Below, piece by piece: positions 20,949-33,100 of a stretch of 64,000 bases of DNA. The notes beneath the pieces were generated by a model. That model saw only the letters and a list, made by a program, of their open reading frames with translations, was not told where the DNA came from and ran no database searches. The stretch spans positions 66,766,485-66,830,484 of the forward strand of contig CM055100.1 of assembly GCA_029204225.1 (NCBI GenBank), in the 5' to 3' direction. Numbering within the stretch: position 1 is the first letter of the stretch; each line of letters starts with the position of its first letter. The position numbers were made by a program, and so were the translations under genes. This DNA is from Diphasiastrum complanatum (taxonomy: Eukaryota > Streptophyta > Lycopodiopsida > Lycopodiales > Lycopodiaceae).

Positions 20949-21650
20949 TGTTGAAAATGAAAAATCATCTATCTTGACTTTAGGCTTTGGTAAAGTTTTT
21001 TTTGTGTGTATATAATGTTTCATATTGCAAATGCCAAGTTTGGCCTAGAAGAAACTCGAGCTACATGGTTTCATCTAGTTGGTCAATTACAACATGCATA
21101 TAAAATGTAGACATAGAAATGCCAATTATGGGCTTAGAGAAACTCGTGGCATATCACATGCAAAGTTTGTAAGTGATCCAAAGTGACATGCAAGGCATGC
21201 ACAAAATGAATTGGACACATGCATAGTGATTTGGACAATTTTAGTTTAGAGATTGTCACTTGGTAAAAGTAGGTAGATATGCATTCATGTAAAGTGACAA
21301 ATGTAACTAGTTTTTTAGTTATCACTTTCAGATGTGGAAGAAAGTAGAAGAGAGGTGGTTCTACCTCGAGCTATTCCAATCTCCATAAATGTATGTGAGC
21401 TCTCTCATAATTTTTTTATGAAGAACCAAGCTTTGAAGCTATTCCATGTCAATTTGGATCTATCACCTTGTATGCTTGAATTTTTTTTTTCTCTCTCTAA
21501 CTCATGGAGGAGATTGTGCTTTGGTCATAAATTTTTGTACTAGATCTTGATAGTCAATCTAGAATTCGATTATGTGCTAATGACAAAGCTTAACAAGATC
21601 ATTCACACTTTAGGATTGTTCTCTACATGTGTGAACTTGCTGGATTTTCA
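20949..21650 (+). repeat. 5' LTR of the copia element
   Basis: About 702 bp, TG...CA, followed within 4 bp by the tRNA-Met primer site. It shares roughly the first 470 bp with 24976-25415, with extra bases near 21105-21128. Confidence 0.8.
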
Positions 21651-21653
21651 TCA

Positions 21654-21666
21654 TGGTATCAGAGCC
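21654..21666 (+). other. Primer binding site of the copia element
   Basis: TGGTATCAGAGCC, complementary to initiator tRNA-Met, just after the 5' LTR. Confidence 0.85.
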
Positions 21667-22169
21667 AAATTAAGCTTTGCATGCTATAATCATTGATTGT
21701 GTAGGAAATTTTGAGTACAATTCAAGCAAAAAAATTGTTTACCAAAATCCGAGTGACCATTTTTTTATTTAATTCAAATTTTGCTTGATTCACAATCCAT
21801 TTTTTGAGTAATCAATACAAGAAACTTGAGATCTAGACATAGTTTTGAGTTCTTGAACACATCGAGCCTTCTTTGAATCAATAGTGTTGTCTTTTGAAGC
21901 ATTACACATGTGCCAAAAGTAGAATCAAAATTTGTCTATACTCTTCAATTCATTTTGAGAGATTGATCTAGTTTATCTTGTTTTGGTGAAATATTTGAGA
22001 ACTATCTCAAATTCAGTTACAAGATTTCACATAGGATTTGGTAGTATACCCTTGAAAATTCCTATAGTGAAAGGGAGTAGCAACATCTAGTTTGTTTGGA
22101 ACAAGCTCAAACATATAATTGTCCAATAACAAGAAGTCTTTACAATATGACACTTATAGGAGGATATCC

Positions 22170-24960
22170 CTTAGAACCAAGTGAAAGACTAAGTACCTCC
22201 AATTATTTAATAGTGTTGGAAAGTTGCTTGATTGTGATTGTGATGTGAAATTCAATGCCAATACTTGCTTTATTAAGAAAGGTGATGAGATCCTAGCTAA
22301 TGGATCTAGATATGGTGGCATCTTTAAGTTAAAAAGGCTTATAAAAATGCAAATTTTTGTGAAATTGCTTTTACGTCTGAGGAGTTATGGCATAGAAGGT
22401 TGGGACATCCCAACTACAAATCTATGCTTTCTATGATCAAGAATGATAAGGCTATTGGCTTACCAAGATCACTTTCCAAAGATATCAAGCCATGTGAGGC
22501 TTGTGCTATTGCAAAATCACATAGAAAGCCATATCAAAGGTCGTCTATTAAGACTTCTCATCCTTTGGAATCAATTCACTCGGATGTTCATTTTTTTTCC
22601 TCAAAAAGTATTGGTGGTGCTACCTGTTTTGTTACTTATATTGATGACTTTACAAGATATATTTGGTTGTACCTTCTTTCTTCAAAAGCTATGGTGTTTG
22701 AACACTTCCTAGTTTTCAAAGCTTATGTTGAGAAACAGTTTTCTTTTAAAGTTAAAGCTTTGAGATGTGATGGAGGAGGTGAATACATCTTCAATAAGTT
22801 CCATGATTATTGTGAGGTTGAAGAAATCAAGAGAGAATTTTCTTGTGCTTATTCCCCATCTCAAAATGGGGTTGCTGAAAGAAAAAATCGATCTCTATGT
22901 GAATGTGCTAAAGCAATCCGAATTGAAGCTTCTTTGTCTATTGAATATTAGGGAGAAGCAATTAATTGTACAAATTGTTTGTGCAATAGATTACCTCATA
23001 ATACACTTGCAGGAAGATCACCATATGAAGTTTTATTCAAGAAGAAACCTAAGGTTGATCACCTTAGACTTTTTGGATGTACTTGTTTTGTTCATGTACC
23101 CTTGGAAACAAGGAAAAAAGATGATCCAAATTTAATCAAAGGGATCATGGTTGGATACCCATCCAACAAGAAGGCATACAGAATTTATGTTCCCTCTACC
23201 TCAATTACAATTGAGAGTAGAGTGTTATTTTTCATGAGAGTCAAAAATACATCCTTGAAGAGGCCGAGATCAAAGATTCTCAATGAGATTATCATAATAT
23301 CTCTCTTGAAGATTATCATAAAGGGATGTGGCCGAGAATTGAGGAGTCACCTAGAGTCTTCTCACCAAGAAGATCACTAAGAGATAGATCCGAGCCTAAG
23401 AGGCTCTCATATGGAGAAAAAGGCAAACAAGTGAAACTCAACTCCACTAATTATGCATATTTTATTTCACATAAAGAGCCGAAGGATGTACAAGAAGCAC
23501 TCAATTCAAGAGAAAGACATGAGAGCTTGTGGATCTTCCATCCAACAAGCACACAATTGGTTGCAAATGATTTTTTTGAGTCAAATATAATCAAGATGTC
23601 ACAATCAACAAATATAAAGCAAGACTTTGTGCAAAGGGCTTTGCCCAAGTTTATGGACTTGATTATGAAGAGACTTTTGCTCCTGTTGCAAAGATGGTAT
23701 CAATAAGAATCATCATATCTATTGCTTGTTTTTTCAAATGGCAAGTATTTCAACTAGATGTCTCAAATGCTTTCTTAAATGGATATCTAGAAGAAGATAT
23801 TTATACGGAACAATTTCTTGGGTTCATCCAAGACAAGACCAAAGTTTGCTTGCTTTTCAAAAGTCTCTATGGACTAAAGTAAACACCAAGATCGTGATAT
23901 TCTCGACTTAACACTTTCCTTATCTCACTAGGATTCAATCTTAGTAACTTTGATCTTTCCTTGTATATCAAGTTCTATGCTAGTAATATTGTCATTCTTC
24001 TAATTTATGTTGTTGATATTATTCTAAGTGGAAGTTGTATCAATTTAGTTGAGGAAACTAAAATTGCACTTGGAGGAGAATTCAAGATGCAAGATCTTGG
24101 AAAAAAACATTATATCTTAGGATTAGAGATTGACTTCCATAATGAAAAAGCTTTTATTTGTCAATCTAAGTATGCTCTTTCAATGTTGAAGAAGTTTTAA
24201 TATGCTAGATTGTAAGAGTGTTGATATCCCTATGAAGCAAAATGTAAAAGACTCTAACAAAGGTGATGAAAGATCCTTCGTGGACATCACTCTTTTTAGG
24301 AGTCTTATAGGCTCTTTAATTTGGCTTACCATAACTAGGCCTGATGTAAGTTTTAGTGTTCATAAGTTGAGCCAAGTTATGCAAAATCCTATTATTCATC
24401 ATTGGAAAATGGCCAAAAGAGTATTTAGGTACATATCTTCAACCTATGATTATGGTTTGTTATACAAAAGTGAAAATCTTTCTATTGTTGCCTATTCTGA
24501 CTCGGATTTTGCTAGTGATAAAGTAGATCGGAAATCTACAAGTGCATATGTCATACTTTGGAGGAAATTTAATATCTTGGTTTTTTAAAAAGCAAGATAC
24601 CATATCACTCTCATCTGAATATAAGGCACTTACTACTACAACAAAAGAAGTGCTTTGGATCAAGAGTTTGCTTTTGGAGCTAAACACTATCAAGGAGAAT
24701 GATCTACCATTGATCATGTGTGACAATATTTCAGTAGAAGCCCTTGCCAACAGTCCAATATTTCACTCAAGGAGCAAACACATCGAAGTTGCACATCACT
24801 TTGTGAGAGCGAAGCTCATTGGAGGAGAAATCTATTTGGAGCACATCGACACATTATCATGTATTGTAGATTCGCTCACCAAACCTTTGAGCAAAGATTA
24901 CTTCATCAAGCATAGAGTCAATCTTGGATTAATTCCAAGATCCATGTTCAAGTCAATATA
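22170..24960 (+). pseudogene. Copia pol remnant: integrase, RT, RNase H
   Basis: GAG-pre-integrase LWHRRLGHPNYKSMLSMIKND (across a frame change at about 22400); integrase with HSDVHFF, VTYIDDFTRYIWLYL, ALRCDGGGEYIFN and NGVAERKNRSLCE, then a stop at 22949. A second integrase piece follows at 22979-23270. RT: QLDVSNAFLNGYLEEDIY (from about 23750), a stop after SLYGLK, then YVVD where YVDD is required, and LGGEFKMQDLGKKHYILGLEI. RNase H: VAYSDSDFASDKVDRKSTSAYV, a frame change, then [21 protein letters not shown] and TKPLSKDYF, stop at 24959. Multiple stops and the lost catalytic Asp make it dead. Confidence 0.85.
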
Positions 24961-24975
24961 GATACTTTTTAGGAG

Positions 24976-25415
24976 TGTTGAAAATGAAAAATCATCTATC
25001 TTGACTTTAGGCTTTGGTAAAGTTTTTTCTATGTGTATGTAATGTTGCATATTGTAAATGCCAAGTTTGGCCTAGAAGAAACTCGAGCTACATGGTTTCA
25101 TATGTCTAGTTGGTCAATTACAACATGCATATATGGGCTTAGAGAAACTCGTGGCATATCACATGCAAAGTTTGTAAGTGATCCAAAAAGTGACATGCAA
25201 GGCATGCACAAAGTGAATTGGACACATGCATAGTGAGTTGGACAATTCTAGTTTAGAAATTGCCACTTGGTAAAAGTGGTAGAAATGCATTCATGTAAAG
25301 TGACAAATGTCACTAGTTTTTTAGTTATCACTTTCAAATGTGGAAGAAAATAAAAGAGAGGTGGTTCTACCTCGAGCTATTCCAATCTCCATAAATGTAT
25401 GTGAGCTCTCTCATA
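24976..25415 (+). repeat. 3' LTR of the copia element, truncated
   Basis: Matches 20949-21405 and then diverges after CTCTCTCATA; the distal third of the LTR is absent. Confidence 0.8.
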
Positions 25416-26439
25416 GCATTCACGTGGTACTTTGAATTTATGAGAAAACCTCTTTCCTCCTACTTTTTCCAAACTCTCTTTAGTGTTTCAGACTCCAAAA
25501 TGAAGTGAGTCACGTTACACTCTCTTAGTCCTTGGACTGGTTTTATTTGGGGATATGGGCATATGCAATGTATCCAAACAACGAACGTCCTTCTATAATG
25601 TATCTTAGAAACCCATTCCGACTCTTTTGGGTCGGAACATACTGTACATACCGTACCGTTCATTCTAAAACGTACCGCGTCAGAACGTTTTTTTTTTTTT
25701 TAAATCTCTCTCTCTTGTCTATATGGTGTTATATGAAATTGGAATTTGTATTAGGAAGGCTTAGGATCCAACTGTAGCTAATGTGTTTTGGTTAAGGTAG
25801 AAGAGATTCAGAACTATCCTCACAGTAAATTTTCAGTTCGGGCGATCGTAAAATAGAGATAGATGGGGTGGAATAGGGAATAGGTGAAATACAAGTGGTT
25901 GTAGTGCAATCATTATATGTAATCAGCAATGTAGATTGCATACGAGTAGCAAGTGCATGCAATAAATCTTGCAAGAGAGATTGTGAATGAGGTGGAACAA
26001 ATGACTGAGAGGAGAATCTTGGACAATGTGGATCTATCTGTGGATTCTCCTAGTGGTGGGAGTGAGAAATCACCACTACTCACAGAAGCCTTTATGATGG
26101 AAGGAATTTTGCAACCAAGATAACCCGTAGAAGTATAATGCATAGAACTGCGATCAACTATAGAACTAGAACCCAATCCCAAATGGAAGCCAAAAGTAGA
26201 GAAGGCTTAGTTGCCCGTTCTGTCTATTAACTCTCAGGACATGTTTTTTTTTTTTGTAAAAGTAAACATATTTTTTTTTAATTTTTTTGGGAGTCCCGTT
26301 CCGGAACGGAACGCATTCTAGACCTCGTTCCGTTCCAGAACGGGTAACTAAGTGATGTATTGTGAATTTTACATGGCTCGATCTCTCTTGGGGTGTACAT
26401 ATTTCCATTGAACGTCTTTCTAGTATATTTGTAACATAG
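25416..26439. other. Unassigned sequence with GC-rich palindromes at both ends
   Basis: Left end (25605-25690): ATTCCGAC...GTCGGAA hairpin (about 25615-25638), then TACCGTACCGTTC and a T-run. Right end (26275-26346): a T-run, then CCCGTTCCGGAACGGAACG and CGTTCCGTTCCAGAACGGG. The mirror arrangement (GC palindromes outside, T/A runs inside, about 750 bp in all) resembles a non-autonomous DNA transposon, but no clear terminal repeat or target duplication was found. No coding content. Confidence 0.35.
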
Positions 26440-26700
26440 ATGCCTATTTGACCCCAGAATCTTTGGCAGAGTTTTGAGTATCTAAACGTGCATAATACCG
26501 TTCAACTAGAGTTTTGTTCTTTATCTCCACCATCCTATTGTCTAGGGAGAATACGCAGTAGTTATTTGATGTATGACTCCACAATCTTCACACATTTTCT
26601 TTAACTCGCTTGATACAAACTTACCACCATGAGTCTTTTCTTAGAATTTTTGGATTCTCGCTAGTTTGGTTCTTAGCATGTGTTGTAAGTGCATAAATAT
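26440..26700 (-). pseudogene. Copia integrase fragment
   Basis: On the minus strand, around 26640-26450, GGKFVSSELKKMCEDCGV is followed by TAYSPRQ, a broken NGVVERKNRTLVE-like segment and TLPK-WG-like residues: the D-to-E part of a copia integrase. Stops and frame changes throughout. Nothing recognisable follows to the left or right. Confidence 0.6.
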
Positions 26701-28464
26701 TTCTAAAGCCTTTTAAGTAGGCTTGAGAAAGGATGTTGAGTTTTTCATTCTGAATTTGTCAATTAAAGTTAGAAAATAGATAACGATCTTATTGTGACAG
26801 ATGATACCAGTGATGTTAGGTGGCAAAACTGTTTCTTGAACACGTTCATCTAAGACACACTTGACCAAAAAGGTATGCCCAATGAAATTTACTTGCTTAT
26901 AAAAGCATTTTTGAATCCATAGAAGAGTTATTATGCATATGGATCAACAAAGTGTGTTTTTGTTGTCCTTTTCTAGGTTGAAAAAATAGTTCTAACTCAA
27001 TGGTTTTTAACATTCGACATTGTCATGATGCAGGTTGATCAAATCGATAGAGACAACATTATTTTAGAGGGTGACATCGTTAAACTTTGCAATAAGAACA
27101 AAAGGTTGCAATAGCATGGTGTTCTTCAATCCTACAAAGATGTTAGTGATCATGGAAGCATTGTATGTGAATCTATAAATGGCTTCACACTTTGGCCTTA
27201 GCATTTAACCATGTTCTATGATAAGTGAATTTCATGGAGTGGAGGAGAGAAAAGTTCCTCTTTTGTGTACTTATTGATATAAGGTTTGTTAATGAAAATG
27301 GAAGTATCACTAAGAAAAACTTGTCTCTTGGTTGTTGATTTGTTAGGCATTAAAATCGTTTTCCTATATTAACATGTTATGTTGATGTCATTCATAAATG
27401 AGTCCATAAGAGATTCTTAATAGCTTTTAAATAGCACCAATGCATACAATAGTGTTCTTTCATAATATGGTTAAATGTTCGTGAATTCTTTTTGATAATA
27501 TCTATGAAAATTATGTTTGTTGACAAGTGTCCCCTATTTAAGACATCTACCACTATCACAAATGCTATAAGAGAGCATAACGCTAACATGGTATGTTGCA
27601 AAACTGCTTCAAAAAAAATCAAATGCTTCATGGGACTCGATGATTTGTTTTAATTCATCCAATGAATTGTTATAATTCACTTCCTCTCTTTTACCCATAA
27701 TTAAATATGGACAAGTAAGCTTAAACTCTGGCTTTTTGGCTTAGATATATGTTACGAAAATGTAGTAAGAGTATACTAGTTTATAGATTGCGTTCTTTAC
27801 TTGAAGAATTGTGCAGATTATGCATTCATGAACCTTTCATTAAAAGCAAGCTCTTCTTAACATGAGAAATTTTGTCTGTGGCTGATTATGAAGTATGAGA
27901 ATAAATTATCAAACGATCATGTTTTGAAATGAACATTTTAACCTCTCCCTCCTCTTCAAAGCAGGGGTTGGTAAAAACCTGTTCCTTTTTAGAGATGGTT
28001 TTTCCCATTGTTGGCCGTATATTGGTATTTATTTCCAGTTTGTAACCCAATTTTAGAGACTTTAATTGATGGGTAAGCTATTCTTTAAGAACCAGCTTCT
28101 ATATAGAACCATCTGGTATGGGCTTTTGTAAAAGCTGTTTGAGAACCATGGGGTCCCTTTAAGCACTAGATTGAAGTTGAAAATCCAAAAAACATTTTCT
28201 TATTGGTATTAACTATCCCTACAAAAATCCAAAAATCATTTTCTGACGAGGGAGTAATTAATGAATGATTATTTAGCAAAATAAGTAATGGGCCAACAAA
28301 TTTTTGAGACACCATAACTTCTTTGGCCATTGCTCACTTGTAATCTACCATGGTTGATTCTTCAATGGAAGATAATCACATATCAACTTTGTATTGAAAA
28401 GTGACATTTTCAAATCCATACCATTTACCATGACCAATTTTACGGTTTTTGGTTGTCATTTGCC
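26701..28464. other. Unassigned intergenic DNA
   Basis: AT-rich with no recognised gene or element. A 79-codon minus-strand open stretch (27631-27392) has no family I recognise. The inner part may be old retroelement sequence continuing the 26.5-kb integrase scrap, but no motif supports it. Confidence 0.4.
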
Positions 28465-28485
28465 CATTTTTGGTGTAGTAACCCA
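28465..28485. repeat. Target duplication of SINE-like copy 1, left
   Basis: 21 bp beginning CATTTTTGGTGTAGTA; matches 28567-28587 with one A/G difference. Confidence 0.7.
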
Positions 28486-28566
28486 ACGGGGTTGGCTCAG
28501 TTGGTTGGCTTGGCATCCAAAGTTTCTTTGGTCCCAGGTTCGAGCCTCCCCTTGGAAACCAAGAAG
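28486..28566 (+). mobile_element. Short tRNA-derived retroposon (SINE-like), copy 1
   Basis: 81 bp with an exact RNA polymerase III A box TGGCTCAGTTGG (28493-28504) and a near-exact B box GGTTCGAGCCT (28537-28547), 32 nt apart. It is flanked by 21-bp direct repeats at 28465-28485 and 28567-28587 (20 of 21 identical). The tRNA cloverleaf is degenerate (T stem does not pair), so it is not a working tRNA gene. No tail or tRNA-unrelated body is present, which is unusually short for a plant SINE. Confidence 0.75.
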
Positions 28567-28587
28567 CATTTTTGGTGTAGTAGCCCA
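28567..28587. repeat. Target duplication of SINE-like copy 1, right
   Basis: 21 bp beginning CATTTTTGGTGTAGTA directly after the element. Confidence 0.7.
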
Positions 28588-28869
28588 TTCTTGCCATTAT
28601 CATCACTTCTTTTTGGTGATTTATCAGCTTTTTGAGGTGTATTTGGTGTTGCCAACACTAGTTTTGGGTGGTTCTATTGTCATTTTTCCATTGTGCCATT
28701 GCTTATTCCTCGTCAAATGCTTGTGTTGTGGAGATTTCATTCAGTGGAGCTACCATTGGCTCTCATTGCCATTTCATCATTTTGCCTACACCTATTTCTG
28801 CCAAAAGCTCATTAGGGTGCAGCCAATGCATCCTTGGAGCAACCATTGTCCATTTATGATTGAAAGTGT

Positions 28870-29560
28870 ATGACATTTGATGAATCAACATTAGTCTTGC
28901 CTTGCCACTAGCGAGCTATCAACCATCAACGAGTCATAAAATATATCAACCATCAGTGAGCCATCAACCATCAACCACACCTGGCATTAGTGATTGTGAG
29001 CACCATCAATTGGACCTACCATAAGCCATCAACTACTTGATGGGGTTGGCTCAAGTCGTTTTCTTGCCATCCAAAGTTTCTTTCGCCTCAGGTTCAAGCC
29101 TCCCTTGGAGATCAAGATTCATAAGCCATCAATGATTTAGGAAAGTGTGAAATATAGTTATCTCGTTATTGTCCGTGATATCTCTTGAAACACTTACAGG
29201 TTAAGTTTTAGACTACCTGTTAAAACCTGAAGAGATGAAGTTCTAAAAGTGCAAAGAGCTAAATAGCAGGAAGATGTTGTCTTAAATTAACAGAAAAAAA
29301 GTTTAGATTGACCATTTCATATTCACAAACTTAATATTTATCTGGTGGCATCAAGTGCAAGGCATTGGCAATTGTGGATCTGCCATAAACGAGCATCAAT
29401 GATTGTATCTGTAGACCGTTAGCGATTGTGTGTGAGCGACCATTAACGACTAACCATTAGTGAGAGCCATTGCTATATGGTTTGTTCTATCATTAGCCAG
29501 CCATCATTTGAACCTACTATGAGCTTTTTGTTGATTTTGCCATCAGTGACCAGCTCTACA
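28870..29560. repeat. Degenerate short-word repeat region
   Basis: Words such as GCCATCAACCATCAAC, CCATCAGTGAGCC and CCATTAGCGA recur irregularly for about 700 bp, giving a cryptically simple sequence. No fixed unit length. SINE-like copy 2 is inserted in it. Confidence 0.5.
29041..29119 (+). mobile_element. Short tRNA-derived retroposon (SINE-like), copy 2
   Basis: 79 bp clearly homologous to 28486-28566: GGGGTTGGCTCA at the head, CATCCAAAGTTTCTTT in the middle and B-box-like GGTTCAAGCC. Flanking direct repeats start at 29020 and 29120; the first 13 bp (CATAAGCCATCAA) are identical and the next 8 partly so. The surroundings contain many ATCAACC/GCCATCAA words, so part of the repeat could be local background. 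Confidence 0.65.
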
Positions 29561-30119
29561 GAAAATGGTTTGACTAACCATAAACATTTGTTGGATTCTT
29601 TGTTGCAGCCTGATAGTTGGAAAACCATAAATCTTGTATTGTAGTCTTGGCTTTTGCTTGAAATCTACAGTTCTTCACTATCATTACCAAGTTAGTACTT
29701 TATAGTAATCATTGTTTTCTCTGTTAGACAGCACAATCATCTAGTATTTCCTTCTTGTCACCAACTTGTGGAGGAGGTGATACCATAAATGGTTGCCAAA
29801 ACTTTGGAAAGGTCTATGCCCTCCCTTTATTGGTTGGTTGTGTAACTGTTACAACATCATTTGATCTTTGGATGTCATGTGGAGGAATTGACACTTTTGT
29901 CCTAATTAAAAACTTTCTAAATGACTCTTGGGTTGTGTGGCCGTGGATTGTGAATTTGTTCGAGACACCTGATACAAGTGGCACATATATGGCACTACAA
30001 TTGAGTCTCACAAATACTTGGGCATGCGAAGGATGAGGATGCAAATTTGAACACAACGACATATCTTTTGTCTTTGTGGTGGATTGTGAGCCTTTGAAAT
30101 TGCGTGAGCCCTATGTCTG

Positions 30120-33100
30120 AATCTCGGATTCCAACTTGAGACTTACTCGGGGGAGAAGAAAGAGAAAAAACTAGAATTTGTGGAGGACTGGCTCATCAAG
30201 TGGAGCAGTTATTTTATTCTACATGGTGTTCTTGAGGAAAAAAAGATCAAGGGCGTTGTGTTGTTTCTACGCGGCAAGGCGTCGTCGTGGTGGCATGATC
30301 TGACAGTCAAACTCATGACTTGAGAAACATTCGCAGAAGTCTTCAATAAAGTTTTCGTTATTACCGATGACGTTGATTATTACCAAAAGTTCGTGAACTG
30401 CAAGATGGGGAGTAAGAGCTTAGATATTTTGTCCAGAAAGGAAGAAACCTGCGACACAAAAGATCGAAATAACTGGTGGTAAAGATAAAACTTTGGAAAT
30501 TAGCCTGACAACTGAAGCCAGCAATCATAAATACAAAGTTTATCTAGCTTCAAGAGCAGAGGTGGAGACTTGGAACATGAAAGTGCCAAATCTCCTAGTG
30601 AAAATTCAATATTATTTTCATGTCTAAGACCTAGCCCGTATAGATTAATTTTTTGGTTATGATTGGTTATTTAATAAATTGCCTTTTCTAGCTATTGATT
30701 TTGAAAAGCATATTATCACTTTCAAGGAGGGTGATAAGGAAGTTACTTGGTAGCAATGTTGTACATCCATTGGATGGAGTTTCTACAGTTAATATAATGG
30801 AATTATTTGATTATTCACAGTATGAAATTTGTTCAATGTTTGTTATTCATATTGTGGATTTGCTGATGTGTATCTAAATTGTTGTGAATTTTCAGTAATT
30901 CTTAGCTCAGTAAATTTTGATCATGAACAAGAAATGAGAAATCAGATCATAATTAAATTGAAAGATGTATTTCTATTAGAATTACCTCATGGTTTACCTC
31001 CATCTAAGTCAGTAGACCACATGATAGAGTTAGTTCCAAAAAGTCAACTTATTTCTAGGCAGTCTTATAGGTTCTCTCTAAATGAGAAGATAGATATTTC
31101 AAATCAAATAGAAAATTATCTGAGAATGGATCATATCTGAGAATAGACAACCCAGTAAGTCACCATGGGGCGTTGTTGTTCTTTTGAAAGTGAAGAAGGA
31201 TGGAGGTTTCCAGATGTGCATAGATTATAAGGGGCTAAATAAAGTGACTATTAGTAATAAATATCCATTAGCCAGGATGGATGATCTTGTAGATCGTTTG
31301 GGTGGGGCTAAATACTTTTCTAAGATTGATCTCATGACAAGGTACCATCAAATCAAGAATTAAATCAGAAAATGTCCAAAAGACTAGATTTCGTACTAGA
31401 TTTGGCCATTATGAGTTCCTAGTGTTGGCTTTTGGGTTAACGAACACTCCAACATTCCAACAAATGATGAACAATTTGTTTCGTCCATATTTGGGGGAGT
31501 TTGTGGTAGTGTTTCTAGATGCTATTCTCATCTACAGTAAGACCTCTAGAGAACACATAGAACATATCAGAACTATCTTGAAGAAACTCTGACAGGAGTT
31601 ATTCTATGCTAAGTAATCTAAGTGTGAATTTTTTAAGCATGAGCTGATTTATCTCGGTCATAAGATTACTGCTTATGGGATCAAGATTGACAAGGATAAA
31701 ATCAAGATAGTAGTTGATTGGCCGATTCTACAAACTATTAAGCAAGTTAAATCATTCTTAGGATTTATGGTTTTCTTTTGGAGATTTACTGAGGATTACT
31801 CTAAAGTACTGGCACCACTCAATGATCTGACAAAAGAGATTGTTAACAAAAATAAATAGAGGAATTAACCTAGTCTACCTATTGTATGGAATGAAGAACT
31901 GAATCAGAGTTTTGAGAAACTTAAGACTTTGATTGTTTCGGCTCCTTTTTGACAAATTACGGATCTAGATTTACCTTACATCATGAAAACTGATGCTTGC
32001 CAGTGATATTGCGATTGGAGCGGTTCTATTGTAGAACGATAGGCCACTAGCATTTGAAAGCAAAATAATCATTGCTCTTTAGTTGCGTTATACTATGTAG
32101 GAAAAGAAATTATTTGCAGTTATCCATGCACTTAAAACCCGGAGACACTACTTGTATGATAATAAGTTTATATTGTATATGAATCGCCAGCCTCTTAAGT
32201 ACTTTTGTAATCAGCATGATCTTCGGGGTATGAAAGCCCGATGGGCCAAATTGATGCAAGAATTTGATCATGAAATCCATTATATAAGAGGCAGCTCTAA
32301 TCAGGTTGTGGATGCTCTTAGTTGAATCAAGGAACTTAATGAATTGTCTTTTACCTAGATTTCTATGGATCTATATCTTTTGATCAAAGGAATATATAAA
32401 AATGATTTTCATTTTTGTCGTATTAGAAAAATTGTTCGAATTGGAAAAAATGAGGAAGTGATGAGACGAGTTCACAGGGGTCTCAACTAACAAAGAAAGA
32501 CAAGAATATTGTAGAACAGTTTACCATTTGAGATGGATTGCTATTTCAGAATGGAAAGGTTTGCATACCAGAGGTCGATGTGCTCAAACACAAGATTTTG
32601 TTTGAATGTCATGACATACCCTGTGTAGGACATCTCGGTATATATATGACTCTTGACTTGGTCAAAAGAGAGTTTTATTGGCCAAAACTCAATCCATATG
32701 TTGAGTTATACATGATTAAATACAAGCCCAATCAACTAGCTAAGACTGAATGCCTTAAGGCTGGTGGTTTGTTGCATCCATTGGGTATCTCTAATAAGAA
32801 ATTAGAGAGTATATCGATGGACTTTGTAGTTGGACTTCCAAAGACCCAACGACAAAATGATTCTATTTGGGTTGTAGTGGACATGTTAATAAGTCAGCTG
32901 TGTTCATACCAGTTAAGTCAACCATTAAGGCTTCTAAATTATCCTAGATCTTTGTGAAAAGATTATTTTAGCTGTATGGACTGTTGAGTGACATTGTTAG
33001 TGATAGAGATCCTAAGTTCACAGGTCAATTCTAGTCAACAATATTCTATTAATTGGAAACTTCTCTTAGTTTAGTTCTACTGATGATTCTAAATCATATG

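Larger units (their letters stand above)
20949..25415 (+). mobile_element. Ty1/copia retrotransposon with full 5' LTR and truncated 3' LTR
   Basis: The 5' LTR starts TGTTGAAAATG at 20949 and ends about 21650, followed by a TGGTATCAGAGCC primer site at 21654. The 3' LTR starts with the same bases at 24976 after a TTTTTAGGAG tract and matches the 5' copy until about 25415, where similarity stops. Domain order GAG-pre-integrase, integrase, RT, RNase H is copia. Gag is largely missing: only about 500 bp of non-coding-looking sequence separates the primer site from the GAG-pre-integrase part. Several LTR indels show it is older than the chromovirus at 10008. Confidence 0.88.

Noticed and set aside
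28486-28566. Functional tRNA gene
   Set aside because: A and B boxes are present, but the T stem and acceptor stem do not pair and there is no T-run terminator directly after it; the long flanking duplication points to a retroposon.
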